A stretch of DNA of 64,000 nt from NCBI GenBank assembly GCA_032207245.1, contig CM063506.1, positions 16,240,975 through 16,304,974 on the forward strand, written 5' to 3'. This DNA is from Pardosa pseudoannulata (lineage: Eukaryota; Arthropoda; Arachnida; Araneae; Lycosidae). The translations under genes were made by a program, and so were the position numbers. Positions 11,935 through 21,854 of the stretch are shown in pieces; the stretch's first letter is position 1; the number at the start of each line of letters is the position of its first letter. Under the pieces are notes generated by a model. The model had not been told where the DNA came from, searched no databases, and worked only from the letters and a program-made list of their open reading frames with translations.

Positions 11935-13721
11935 ATATGTTTGATCTCTACTTCTAAATTACGATGGCCAACTTTGTTTATGTTGTCCGAGGGAGTAATG
12001 TTGACCACTTTTATGATTCTTCCATAGTAAAATGGTCAATAATTTCTGCGACGTTGTATTGGCGAATGTTTAACATGCAAGTGCCACCGTTATTAAAATT
12101 AGGAAGTATTAAAACAAGTAAAAACTTATTTACGGAAGTCCCTTATTAAATGAAATTAAAATTTTTTATTTTTTTTGTACATCGATCAAACGCTTTGAGT
12201 AATGCTGATTATGATAAACACATTTGGTAATTTTGTTGAATTAAAGACTAATATGTAGAAATTTTAAGTAAAATTTATTCACATTTATATACTCCCTTTT
12301 GTTAGATATTTAATAAAATAATTTTCAATTTTCTTAATAAACAAACTGTATAAACTTTTGTATAAAAACTAGAATTCATTGTTAAACATTAAATATTTTT
12401 TGTAATAAAAATTTAAGAATTGTCTACTGTGTTTTGTTTTATTTATTGTCTTATAATTTTTGGGGAGAGAGGGTCAGTAAGATGAAAATATGTAGGGCCC
12501 AAAACAGGTTGACTGGCCCTGCTTGTACTGTTTAGATGTTATAAATAAGGTGGTAAAAAACTGAAATAAAATGTTAAATTTTATTACAAGGATATATGCC
12601 AATATAAAAATAAATTTTAATAAGATAACATTATCATTTGATTGCTTAAATTTGACTCGATTACATGTGTACGGAAATCTCGTTTTTTCTGGAGACAATA
12701 ATAGTAATAATTGTAATATTTTTTCTTCGTAGTAGTCGAATTCTGACATTTTTAAGGTCCTTTGACACTTTAAAGGTAAATCTAGAAATCAAATAAAAAT
12801 TCAAATCCAAACTCTATTTGAACCTTCACTGTTCCACTATTCTCAATCTTAAGGATATCTCGAAACAAATATCAACATAAAATCACAATGAAATTTCACA
12901 TATGCAAAGTAATAAAAAATCCTCTTTAAATCCACAATACTTCTTTAAATCTTTGATTTGAAACTGCGTTGTTCCGTTTTGTATACTCGATAAGTCTCAC
13001 GCAAGGCATTACACACAATGACATTTTTTTTAAACTGCCGAGAAACATTAAGGTAACACTAAGAAAAAGAATGCCTGTGTCTTTTTAAACAATCATTCTT
13101 AACAAGAAACGGGACAAATGTTCCCTTTTAATCCGTAGAAGAAATAAAATCAAGCACAGATACCGGAGGCAACTGAATAAATAATCTACAAAAACCGACT
13201 TTCGATGGCTGAGATATTGCCAACAGGACTTGAGAAAGTAAATACTTCGTTGCAATACCGTGTGTGAATAACAACCGAATAATAACAACCGAAGATATAT
13301 GCATCGGAAAGTACAAAGCACGATGGTCATTGAAAACCGACACTCGTGAATGGGAGAAAAAAGTACTTCCTATTACGCCTTAAAATACCATTTATGTAAC
13401 ATAATTTTTTAAAGGGTCACAGTAATATTTAACTTACAAAATTTTCTTTTTTTAATCATTTTTATCAGTTTAAAGTAGGGTAAATGCTCCAAATGAACTG
13501 GAAACTATATAAAAAATCACCTTTAATTACTCGATTAAATGTTATTATTTCTTCATATTGCATACCTGAAATTATATTCCTTTCAATAGTGTAGTTGTTT
13601 TCATGTTTATTTGGGTTCAGTGTTTAATAACAAAAAAAAAAAAAGAAAAAAAAAAGGAAATCCTTCATGAATTACGAAGACGTTTCGCTGCGGCTAACAG
13701 GAGTTTTTATGGATTAAGGTA
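11935..13721. other. AT-rich spacer
   Basis: Holds several 60-90 codon frames on both strands (for example 12474-12749 and 13085-13330, both minus) with no recognisable domain, and an A-rich run at 13632-13660. Nothing else supported. Confidence 0.45.
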
Positions 13722-13992
13722 TTGCTGAAATCTATCTTTTTATCTAAAAAACTAAGCTGCTTTCAAGACGCTCATCCTCTGTGTTTTGACTTGTACTTCT
13801 CAGACCTGGACTTAAACGATGAAAGAGGAAAGTCTTTTGAGGCTTTTTTAACGCAAGGTTTTGAACAACTGTGTTTGAAGGAAATCAAGAAAATGGTGTC
13901 TGCCGTAGAAGACGCAACACTGGATTATACAGCATGCTCAAAAAGCCAGATGTTTTTGATTGTATTAAATTATGAAGACTCAATAAGGCTAG
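13722..13992 (+). other. 91-codon open frame of unknown nature, ended by an LTR insertion
   Basis: The frame opens with ATG at 13722 and encodes a mixed, protein-like sequence including LYFSDLDLNDERGKSFEAF and EIKKMVSAVEDATLDY. Its only stop lies in the first bases of the solo LTR that begins at 13993. If the LTR is disregarded the frame would close about ten codons later, so little is lost. I recognise no family. It could be a decayed exon or a transposon remnant. Base composition is less AT-rich than the spacer before it. Confidence 0.25.
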
Positions 13993-14982
13993 TGTAACTG
14001 CGTGCCTACATCAAAGATTTTGCTTTGAGAAATGGACTTCGCTCATGTGGAGACAAAGGTGTTGTTTTCCAGGCACCAGGCTTTTGTGTCATACAGTAGC
14101 GAGATAACACGTCAGACAACCGGGCATCCAGACTGAAAACCAGAAAGATGACCGTCGGAACAACAAGGGAATGCCCGGCGTTGGATCTTTCGCCGACACG
14201 AAATTCCAGAGACTTCCGGGTTTGCGACCGGTGATTTTCTAGCTCAGACCAATCCAGTTGGTTCAAGGTGAGATCGTCGCCAGATGATCCAATGATGAAA
14301 TAGTGGATGAGGCCCCCTCTCTTAGAGGACCCTCCCCTAAAAAAGAGACGAGATGAGATTTTTTAAAGTAGTTAGCTAGCAACCAGCTAATTCGGAGGTC
14401 ACCTTGACTAGTCTCTCTATCGGAGAGTTTCCTTAGCGATAATCCCACCTTGGGATCACTTCTTTGAGATTTAGCTAGAGTCAGCTAATTCGGAGGTCGT
14501 ATTGACGAGTCTCTCCATCGGAGAGTTTTTCTTAGCGAACATCTTACCTTGAGATAAATCTCTTTCTTAGAAATACAACCATACACTGTGCCTTGGGTTT
14601 TCTTTTATTCTGATCCTCTTCAGGATTGATCGTATATTCCTCCTAGAAATTCTAACTTTGTTTTTATCTTCTTCAAAGATACCAATTGCTACTTTAAACA
14701 ATCTCGGCTAATTGAGTGTACTGTCTACATAATTACTACCGAGAACTTTTAAGCGAAGCTACCGAATTGTTATCTTCCGTCGGTTACTAAACAATTCGTC
14801 AGGGACCTTATGTGTATGTCTCTATTCAGGCCTACGCCTGTTGTATCTCATACTTGTGAATTGAAATTGTATTTTGTGTATATTGAAATGTGTATATAGC
14901 TGCTAGATGTAAATAAATCATTTAATCAAGAAACACCTGCTTCTTCATTGTGTTACCTAAAACAGGGACCAAATAAGTTACA
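13993..14982 (+). mobile_element. Solo LTR, family L2, copy 1 (990 bp)
   Basis: Starts TGTAACTGC and ends AAGTTACA, and is homologous over its length to 57945-58903 and, inverted, 59799-60771. Flanks CTAG and GTAG differ at one base, compatible with a 4-bp target duplication. GTAAATAAATC near 14908 supplies a polyadenylation signal about 70 bp from the end. The middle holds two tandem units of about 97 bp (near 14386 and 14483), each with CTAATTCGGAGGTC and a CTCTCC-ATC-GGAGAG type hairpin. No coding interior adjoins. Confidence 0.88.
14386..14580 (+). repeat. Two tandem 97-bp units with short hairpins inside the L2 LTR
   Basis: Each unit begins near AGCTAATTCGGAGGTC and includes CTCTCYATCGGAGAG, which can form a 6-bp stem with a 3-nt loop, followed by TTAGCGA. 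The duplication is present in all three L2 copies (also about 58315-58500 and, inverted, about 60170-60350), so it predates their spread. Confidence 0.75.
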
Positions 14983-15115
14983 GTAGCTATTTCATTTACA
15001 AGAACAATAATAACATAAGAAAAGAAATTTTCTTGCCTAGACCAAGCAACACAAGAAGAGGAATTTTCAAGCTTCGTTAGATGGATTCGTTGCGCAGTCG
15101 AGAAGGATTCCTTAT

Positions 15116-15316
15116 GACTATTAACTGGTTTGGTTTATTTTGGAGTGCTACGGTCTATGTTTTTGCAACACGAGGAATAATGAGACCGGGACCTACAGCT
15201 TAAAGCGGATTCCGAACGGATACGACCATCCATGCCAAAGTGGGATTCGAACCCATGAACTCCAGTACCGAAGGCTAGCACTCTAACCAATCGGCCATTG
15301 GTCGGCTGACTGTTAA
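15116..15316 (-). mobile_element. tRNA-derived SINE, copy 1, with target duplication
   Basis: On the minus strand the head carries RNA polymerase III box A-like (TGGCCGATTGGTTAGAG) and box B (GGGTTCGAATCCC) sequences in a tRNA-like arrangement. A body (GGTCCCGGTCTCATTA) and a tail rich in AAACC follow. The element spans 15125-15307 and is flanked by GACTATTAA (15116-15124) and GACTGTTAA (15308-15316), one mismatch. The cloverleaf is imperfect and followed by a non-tRNA body, so this is a SINE rather than a tRNA gene. Confidence 0.85.
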
Positions 15317-15374
15317 ATGGAGATGCTAAGCTGTTAGTAAAGATTGCTGGAAATATCTGATTCAAAAAGCCAAG

Positions 15375-15566
15375 CCTACACTGGCGTCGATGGCCGATTG
15401 GTTAAGGTGCTGGCCTTCGGTACCTGAGTTCGTGGGTTCGAATTCCACAGTGGCATGGATGTTCGTAGCCGTATCGGCTTTAAGCTGTAGGTCCTCTTCT
15501 CATTAGCCCTCGTGTTGCAAAAAGTAGACCATAGCACTCTAAACCAAACCAAACCTACACTGACGT
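15375..15566 (+). mobile_element. tRNA-derived SINE, copy 2, with 13-bp target duplication
   Basis: Same family as the preceding copy, in the opposite direction. The head has GATGGCCGATTGGTTAAGG and box B GGGTTCGAATTCC. The body continues through TTTAAGCTGTAGGTCC to a tail AACCAAACCAAACC. The element spans 15388-15553 and is flanked by CCTACACTGGCGT (15375-15387) and CCTACACTGACGT (15554-15566), one mismatch. Confidence 0.88.
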
Positions 15567-16107
15567 GTCATGGATCATGATGAGTTGTTTTTCTGATATC
15601 CTAAAAATTATTATTAGTTTGACGGAGAATCTGTTTTAAGTCCAATTTGCACTCTTACCCCGTCAAAAGGGGTAAGTATGTCTTTGCTGTGAAATGAATA
15701 GTCAACTAGGCAAGAGCAGTTAAAATATCAAAATCGGATTAAAACTTTGGGGCTTTAATGGATTAGAATTAACAAGTGTCCAGTTTATACCATATTTACA
15801 GTTACGGGATGTAATAAAATAACAAAATAAATATGTCCGATAAATGTACTTCTCTCGATACTACGTACTTCTCTCATTTGTCCCATTTCATATTATACTA
15901 AACTTCAAATATGTCTGCACATTCTGATTCTACCACTTTTTCCATTGCTCAAATGGAGAGGCAATTATAGCGAATTGAATTACTTTTAACACCTAAGCTG
16001 TTGAAATATAGTATGAGCTTTAAGATGTTTTTCTTGGATTTATTTTTTAATTTGTGCACATATTCATTTGCGAGCTTGGTATCATGTACGACAAAAGGGA
16101 TGTAGTA
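15567..16107. other. AT-rich spacer
   Basis: Contains the small inverted repeat TTACCCC-GTCAAAA-GGGGTAA at about 15655-15675. No gene seen. Confidence 0.5.
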
Positions 16108-16957
16108 CAGTAGACTCCGCTTAATGTGATCAGTTTGGGACACCGTGATTTTGATAACAATAACCGATATGCAAAATTAGATAAATTTACCTCCCCCTTT
16201 AATTCACGCGCACTAAATTTCAAAATAAAATGAAAAAACTCATATTTTTATGTACTTATATTATCTTTTAAAACATAAGAATGGTATACACAATTAATAA
16301 ATCAATTGTTGACTGTCTACAATTTCTTCTACGAAGCTTATTTATAAATTGTTCTTAATCATAATGTTTTTTAAAGCCATCGGAGCGGTGTTGTACTCCG
16401 TTTCGACACTTTTAATGCAATTCAGAGGCTGAGAAATGTTGAACTGCGCTGCAGAATTGCATTGACTCATTCTTGGTAACCTGTCATAATGATTTAAAAT
16501 TTTAATCTTTTGTTTTAATGTTAAATCATTTCGCTTTCTGGCTTCCATATCGACAAGCTGCATGTAAGCGATCAAGGCATAAAATGTGAAGACACTCCTT
16601 CTCAGTTCCGATAATAATGTGCTGCCTTCTGCTTATTTGAAAAAGTGTGTGTATGTCTGAAAAATTCCAGGAACGGGTAATTTCCCTCTCCTTTGGTCAT
16701 TCTACATATCCCTAGGTGGAAGAGGGAGAATTCTCAGGAATTCAAAGGAAAAGAATGGTTTTCTTTGGAATACATTGTGAATATTCCTTTCCCAGATAAA
16801 AATGAGGTTCGAAAACTGATAACATTAACCGATGTAACGATCACATAAAGCTATAATTGTAACATATAAATGAATAGAGAAAATCGGGACGAAGTGAATG
16901 CGATAACAATAAGCGATTGGTAATATTAACCGCAATCACATTAAGCGGAGTCCACGG
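16108..16957 (-). mobile_element. pogo/Tigger-like DNA transposon relic, copy 1 (850 bp)
   Basis: Terminal inverted repeats CAGTAGACTCCGCTTAATG (left) and its partner ending AAGCGGAGTCCACGG (right) are flanked by TA on both sides, the Tc1/mariner superfamily target. A minus-strand frame from about 16560 encodes KRNDLTLKQKIKILNHYD and later SAAQFNISQPL. This matches the N-terminal CENP-B/pogo helix-turn-helix (family pattern R-K-x-L-T-L-x-x-K-x-x-I-L-x-x-Y). The rest of the transposase, including the DDE catalytic core, is missing, so the copy cannot move itself. Confidence 0.85.
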
Positions 16958-17306
16958 TATTTGCATTCGTGTAGCAAAGGAGACCGTAGCGACTTAAACC
17001 AGATCAAACTGGATGAAATTTATATTTAAAACTAGAGAGCTATCCTGTTTTTCTCAAAAGTTACTGTTGTTACGTCTGTACGACAATTTTTAAAAAATTT
17101 ATTTTAAAGAAAAGGCTAGTAATGCACTCTCTTTCATTAAAAATTTATTTATTGCGCATTAAAGTTAATTTCAGGTTTTAACAGCTTCTTATTTTAATTA
17201 AAAACGTCTACCAGATCTAAAGACAGCAACCTAGAGTTAAAAAATATGACTATCTCGAGTTCTAAATTTGGGTAAGAAATTTAACTTTCTTCCTCACAAG
17301 CCATAC

Positions 17307-17978
17307 TCTATATAATAATAGCCTAAGTTATCTGTCCGTCTTTCCTCGAATTTATGAAGCGGTTGGACCTTGAATGGATAGAGGCATCCTTATCGGATTC
17401 TTAATGTGTTAGGGTTAGCAAAATTAAAAGCTAGTAAAATTTCTTCTCCTAAACTATCGATCCGATTCTAAAATAAATTGGCATTAATATGCTTCATAAT
17501 ACAGCGAAAAAGAACTGTTGTCTTTAAACGTTCGAAAAACACCCCTTCTCCCCTTTTCCAGCATTTAATGACACTATTCTCAGCCTTTTTTCCCCGGTTA
17601 AGAACGAGCGATTAAATTTATCAATTTATCACATTATAAGTAGATGAATAAATTTATTTCTCTGGCATTATGACGTCATTCTTTTTAACCATCTCATTTA
17701 ATCATTTCTTATGCTATATTATTTTAATATCGTCTGCATTATTTTCATACGTTTTACCTTTGAACTTAGATATTACGTAAATAATTTTCTTTTATAAATT
17801 TGGCTTAAATAATATATTAGGGATATATGTGATAATTTTAAATTAATCTTCGATTATTTTTGTTGCAAGATAATTCTCAGAAAAAAAAAACAGTTTTTTA
17901 CCTGCCTCATAGGGTACTTTACAATTACGGAAAATTAAAAATTTTATTGATCCCGTCAAATGAGGGGTTTTATGCTAG
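17307..17978 (+). mobile_element. Non-autonomous Helitron-like element, copy 3 (672 bp, internal deletion)
   Basis: Starts TCTATATAATAATAGCC and ends GTTTTATGCTAG at 17978, followed by T. The hairpin position reads CCCGTCAAATGAGGGG (17952-17967), so two stem pairs are lost. The element is shorter than copies 2 and 4 because sequence after TTTTTGTTGCAA jumps directly to GATAATTCTCAG, omitting the TCTAGGAGTC region. The same junction is present in copy 5, marking a subfamily. The open frame 17860-18057 across its end is chance. Confidence 0.82.
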
Positions 17979-18174
17979 TCCTAAAAATGGTATCATAGTT
18001 TATGTAGAAGAATCTGTTCAGCTATATTATGTTAAAAAATTCAAAGGCTTTCAGTAGAAGCTTGAATGATTGGGGGAAAGAGTGGCAAATGAAACAAAAA
18101 TATAGTGCTGTTAAGGGATAAATTTTATAGCTATGTTAACATTTTACCTTACAGTAACTTGTATTTAAAAACCC

Positions 18175-19251
18175 AATATATAATAATAGCCTAAGTTATA
18201 TGTACGTTTGTCCTCTATTTTATGAAGCGGCTGGACCTGGAATGGATAGAGGCATCCATATTGGATTCTGGATAAGTTAGGGTTAGCAGAATTCAAAACG
18301 AATAAAGTTTATCTTCTCCTAAACTATCAATCAGATTCTAAAATAAATTGGTTTAAATATGCTTCATAAGTATAAGTTCTTCTACAAGTAAGCTTCATAT
18401 CACAGCGAAAAATACTGTCGTCTTTAAAACGTTCGAAATTCAACACTTCCCCCTTTTTCGTGCGTTTAATGCCATGATTTCAAGCCATATTTTCCCCGGT
18501 TAAAAGCAGGATATTAAATTAATCAATTTGTCACATAATAAATAGGTAAAAATAACATTTTTTTTCTAGCATTATGATGTCATTTCTTTAACCATCTCCT
18601 TTAATCATTTCTTATTTTAAATTACTTAAATATCGTCTGCATTATTTTCATACGTTTTATCACTGAACTTACATATAACGTAAATAATTTTCTTTTATAT
18701 TTGGCTTAAATAATAGATTAGGTACATATGTGGTAATTTTAAATTTAATTATCGATTATTTTTTGTTGCAATGAAAATATTACCGCCGGTATTAACAACA
18801 AATACTTTTCATAAAAGTCTAGGAGTCTTTATCAGGGACTAATAAATATCTAACGCTTAACTTATATATATATATATATCTTTGAAAATTAAGATGTTTG
18901 TTCGTTGGTGTGATGGATCTTTATACATAGCGACACGGTGTCTAAATTTTCGATATCATTCATATATACCACCAAATAATTACTGTCAATATTAAAACTT
19001 CTGATATCCATCCTATCACTAATATGATAAGATAAATTTATGTTGGCAACTAACATACGGTCAGTAAAGTTTTTTTTTTAATCTTAGTTTTATATTTTAC
19101 CTTGTCCAAAACTTTTCTTCATAATTCTAAACTTTTAAGATAAATTCGAGAAAGATAAAGTCACGAACAAATAAGCATGCATCTAATTACTTATTTAGGT
19201 ATATCAAGAAAGCAGTTTACTGATCCCGTTATATGACGGGCTATATGCTAG
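18175..19251 (+). mobile_element. Non-autonomous Helitron-like element, copy 4 (1,077 bp)
   Basis: Begins AATATATAATAATAGCC and ends with CCCGTTATATGACGGG (19225-19240), CTATATG and CTAG (19248-19251), followed by T. One stem pair is a G-T wobble. It lies about 200 bp downstream of copy 3 in the same direction. It carries an extra segment, TAAGTATAAGTTCTTCTAC, near 18370 that repeats part of the family motif CTTCATA. No coding sequence. Confidence 0.82.
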
Positions 19252-20000
19252 TTATTGATAGTAATAAAAAAATCCCCACGAACGTACAAACGTTTTGTTT
19301 CCTTATTCACTTGATCAGTTCTGAAACACGAACTTTTCAATCTAAAGGCATTATCCCACGTCGTCAATTTCTATGTGTTGAAAAAGAAGCGGATTTAGTT
19401 TACGATTTTATTTCCTGGTGAACAATGTGCAGATTTCTGGTGTGATAATGTTTTCAATTGATTTGTTTTTCAGGTAAACGTGTGATAAAGGCTTTAATCG
19501 GTTGAAACTTTTTCCCAAAACGGATTTCCTGAAAGAAATCCGCGTTTTTTTCTTCGGAAAAAGAAATTGTAAACTGAATTTATTGCTTTTTCAAATGTAC
19601 GGATTGACTTATTAAACTGCCTTTGTGCTATCAAATTTTCAAAATTCCAGCCAACAAAAGTCAATTGAAATTTGAAGCCACATTTGAGACTTAGATGTAT
19701 ACTGAATACTGACTGTAAGAACTGATACTGAAAAGAAAAGTTTATAAAAAATTATTTTAAACTAATTTATATTTTGTAAATTAAGATCTTGATATGAATT
19801 TCGGGTGAGCAAAAGAGTTAATTTAATTACTACTCAAATTTTTGCTAACAAATCTTTAGAACAGGCTGGAACCACAGCTGAAATCAATGCAAAGATAACA
19901 TAAATCTTACTTTAACTAGTTATTTGTTGAATAAAGGAAGTGTATCTAAAGAGATAACTCCTAAAAGATATCGTACCGTAAAGATTAAGATAAACCTCGA
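19252..20000. other. AT-rich spacer
   Basis: One hairpin-like feature near 19515-19550: AAAACGGATTTCCTGAAAG followed by AAATCCGCGTTTTTT gives an imperfect stem. No gene recognised. Confidence 0.5.
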
Positions 20001-20170
20001 AATTTTGATAACCTCGAAATAAAATTAGAAATAACCTCGAAAGATAAATTCCGGAATGAGATTGCTTTATAGCATCTGGAAATGAAATGCATGATTTCGA
20101 ATCGTCCAGAAATCTTTTTTATATGATAAAATAAAAGTGTTATTTTGTCATTTATTTTTCATGATTTAAG
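20001..20170 (+). repeat. 170-bp direct repeat R, left copy
   Basis: Contains GATAACCTCGAAATAAAATT, CCGGAATGAGATTGCTTTA and TCGAATCGTCCAGAAATC. It recurs nearly identically at 21683-21854, bracketing repeat Y. The empty copy of Y at 27634 has no R on either side. R is too short to be confidently called an LTR and lacks TG..CA ends. Confidence 0.85.
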
Positions 20171-20262
20171 TAGTACTAAGTAGATTGATGATTGATTTCA
20201 ATTAATTATATATGATTTTCCCATTGCGGTGGTTTGAAATGAAATACATCTCGTAGCATTAA

Positions 20263-20900
20263 CCTTCTAAGCGGTTCGCACGTACAATTCCGCCAAACCG
20301 ATGATGTCTTCAAAACGTACAATTTTCGACCTCTAAAAACGTTCTGAAAATGGATGTAATGTACATTTCTGCCAATGCTTTCCCCCATGGAGTTTTTCGG
20401 TTGGAGGGTCAGGTCGATTGTTTGGGAATTGCACTCCTCTTTGACGAACATTTATTGAGGGATGTCCCCCTAACCTCTGAGGCAGAAAGACTCTGATAGC
20501 TTTTCATGGCTTTGTAAATCTCTATTTCGAAGTATTTTGTTTTCGGTAATAGATGTATTTTTAATTGCACCCCTTTATATTTTGGATGACTTTCGTAAAA
20601 AATATAAATAAGTCTCTCAAAGATTATTTTTATTTGTACTTTTAGAATCCATTATTTCTTATGGGATGATCTTCGACACTCGACGAGTTTTATGCGTATT
20701 AAAAATTAATAATCTATAATATCTATTTATATATCTATTTAAAACCGGAAGTAAAGGGACAATTACGACGTGCGTTTCTCGTATTTCATTCTAGTCTACA
20801 AAGGGTGAAGGAAAAATTATAGAACGGTTTAGCCACTGACGCAGTAAACCTTCAGCGTATTTTTGGAGACTTTTTTCCTCGATGTGTTCCACTAGGAGGG
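20263..20900. mobile_element. piggyBac-type (TTAA) non-autonomous element nested in Y (638 bp)
   Basis: The ends read CCTTCTAAGCGG and CCACTAGGAGGG, imperfect inverted repeats beginning CC(C)T. Both sides are TTAA (20259-20262 and 20901-20904). The other Y copy reads straight through this point with a single TTAA (near 27716), so it is the empty site. TTAA targets with CCC-like ends are the hallmark of piggyBac-type elements. The 81-codon minus frame at 20206-20451 crosses the boundary and is not a gene. Confidence 0.8.
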
Positions 20901-21057
20901 TTAAATCTTATAGGGAGATATGTATTTGGAACCTAACCTTTACTTAATTTAAACATAAGGGCGAATTAAAAGTGTAAAATTTTTGCAGCTGGAAAATTAC
21001 GTTTTTTCATAGAAGTACAAAATCTTATGATGTATCCTCTCTTTCAACAGAGAAAGT

Positions 21058-21614
21058 TGTAAACTCGCCGAGCGTTTTGCGATGTTTCTATTTCCGATTG
21101 TACATCACACCCTAGTCATCTGGATATGAATCCGCATGGGTCTCGTATAAGGAGCAGGTATGGAGGCGAAATAATCAGCCGTAGAAGATTAAACTTAACA
21201 AATGTTCATTTATTTAACAAAAAAAAATGTTTTAAATAAAACAAATCAACTCAATGTAGATGCAATCTATTTTTCAGAAAGGAAATCACTCTAGGCAACC
21301 TGCTCATCTCAAAGTTCAGCCTGGAGTTCCCTCCCGTTTCTTCTTTTCCAAACAGGAAACCTCGGTTTTAGGGGAGACCGACTAGTTGACCTTTGTCCTT
21401 GGAGTAGCCGAAAAGCCCTTTGGAACCCAACCTACGTGGTCATACAAAGAACAATTTCTTTTCTCTGTCGGAGCGTTGACAAAACGACACATTTGACACC
21501 TTTAATTGTCCGTGCGTCAAAAGGACCATTATTGGTACAATACTGCCGTTTTCCAATTGTTCAAAAGAATAAAAGTTCGCCCGACCACCGACAGAGATGG
21601 ACGCGACTATTACA
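21058..21614 (+). mobile_element. Solo LTR nested in Y (557 bp)
   Basis: Starts TGTAAACTCGCC and ends CGACTATTACA, flanked by a perfect 5-bp duplication AAAGT (21053-21057, 21615-21619). The empty Y copy has continuous sequence here (near 27849). AATAAA at 21568-21573 is correctly placed for plus orientation. It shares no obvious sequence with families L1-L3. The 65-72 codon frames at 21436-21654 lie within it and cross its border; they are not genes. Confidence 0.85.
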
Positions 21615-21682
21615 AAAGTATCATTTACTCTATCCAAAACATTCCATAATATGAGAATTTCAACACTGTTTTATATAATTTC

Positions 21683-21854
21683 AATTTTGATAACCTCGAA
21701 ATAAAATTAGAAATAACCTCGAAAAATAAATTCCGGAATGAGATTGCTTTACGGCATCTGGATATGAAATGCTTGATTTCGAATCGTCCAGAAATCTTTT
21801 TTTATATGATAAAATAAAAGTGTTATTTTGTCATTTATTTTTTATGATTTTAAG
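21683..21854 (+). repeat. 170-bp direct repeat R, right copy
   Basis: Near-identical to 20001-20170; the visible differences are single substitutions and a run-length change. With the left copy it frames repeat Y. Confidence 0.85.

Larger units (their letters stand above)
20171..21682 (+). mobile_element. Interspersed repeat Y, copy 1, interrupted by two later insertions
   Basis: The three Y segments here (20171-20262, 20901-21057, 21615-21682) match, in order, the uninterrupted copy at 27634-27915. Between them lie a TTAA-flanked DNA element (20263-20900) and a solo LTR (21058-21614). Removing both with one target copy each leaves about 310 bp, close to the 282 bp of the empty copy. Y begins near TAAGTAGATTGATGATTG and ends near TTTCAACACTG...AATTTCAA. 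It has no coding capacity and its class is unknown. Confidence 0.85.

Noticed and set aside
15240..15310. Candidate tRNA gene with box A and box B
   Set aside because: Followed by a SINE body and AACC tail, flanked by target duplications, and present in several copies. A SINE, not a tRNA gene.
20001..21854. R repeats as LTRs of one retrotransposon
   Set aside because: No TG..CA ends, no primer-binding or coding sequence, and the interior is explained by Y plus two insertions.
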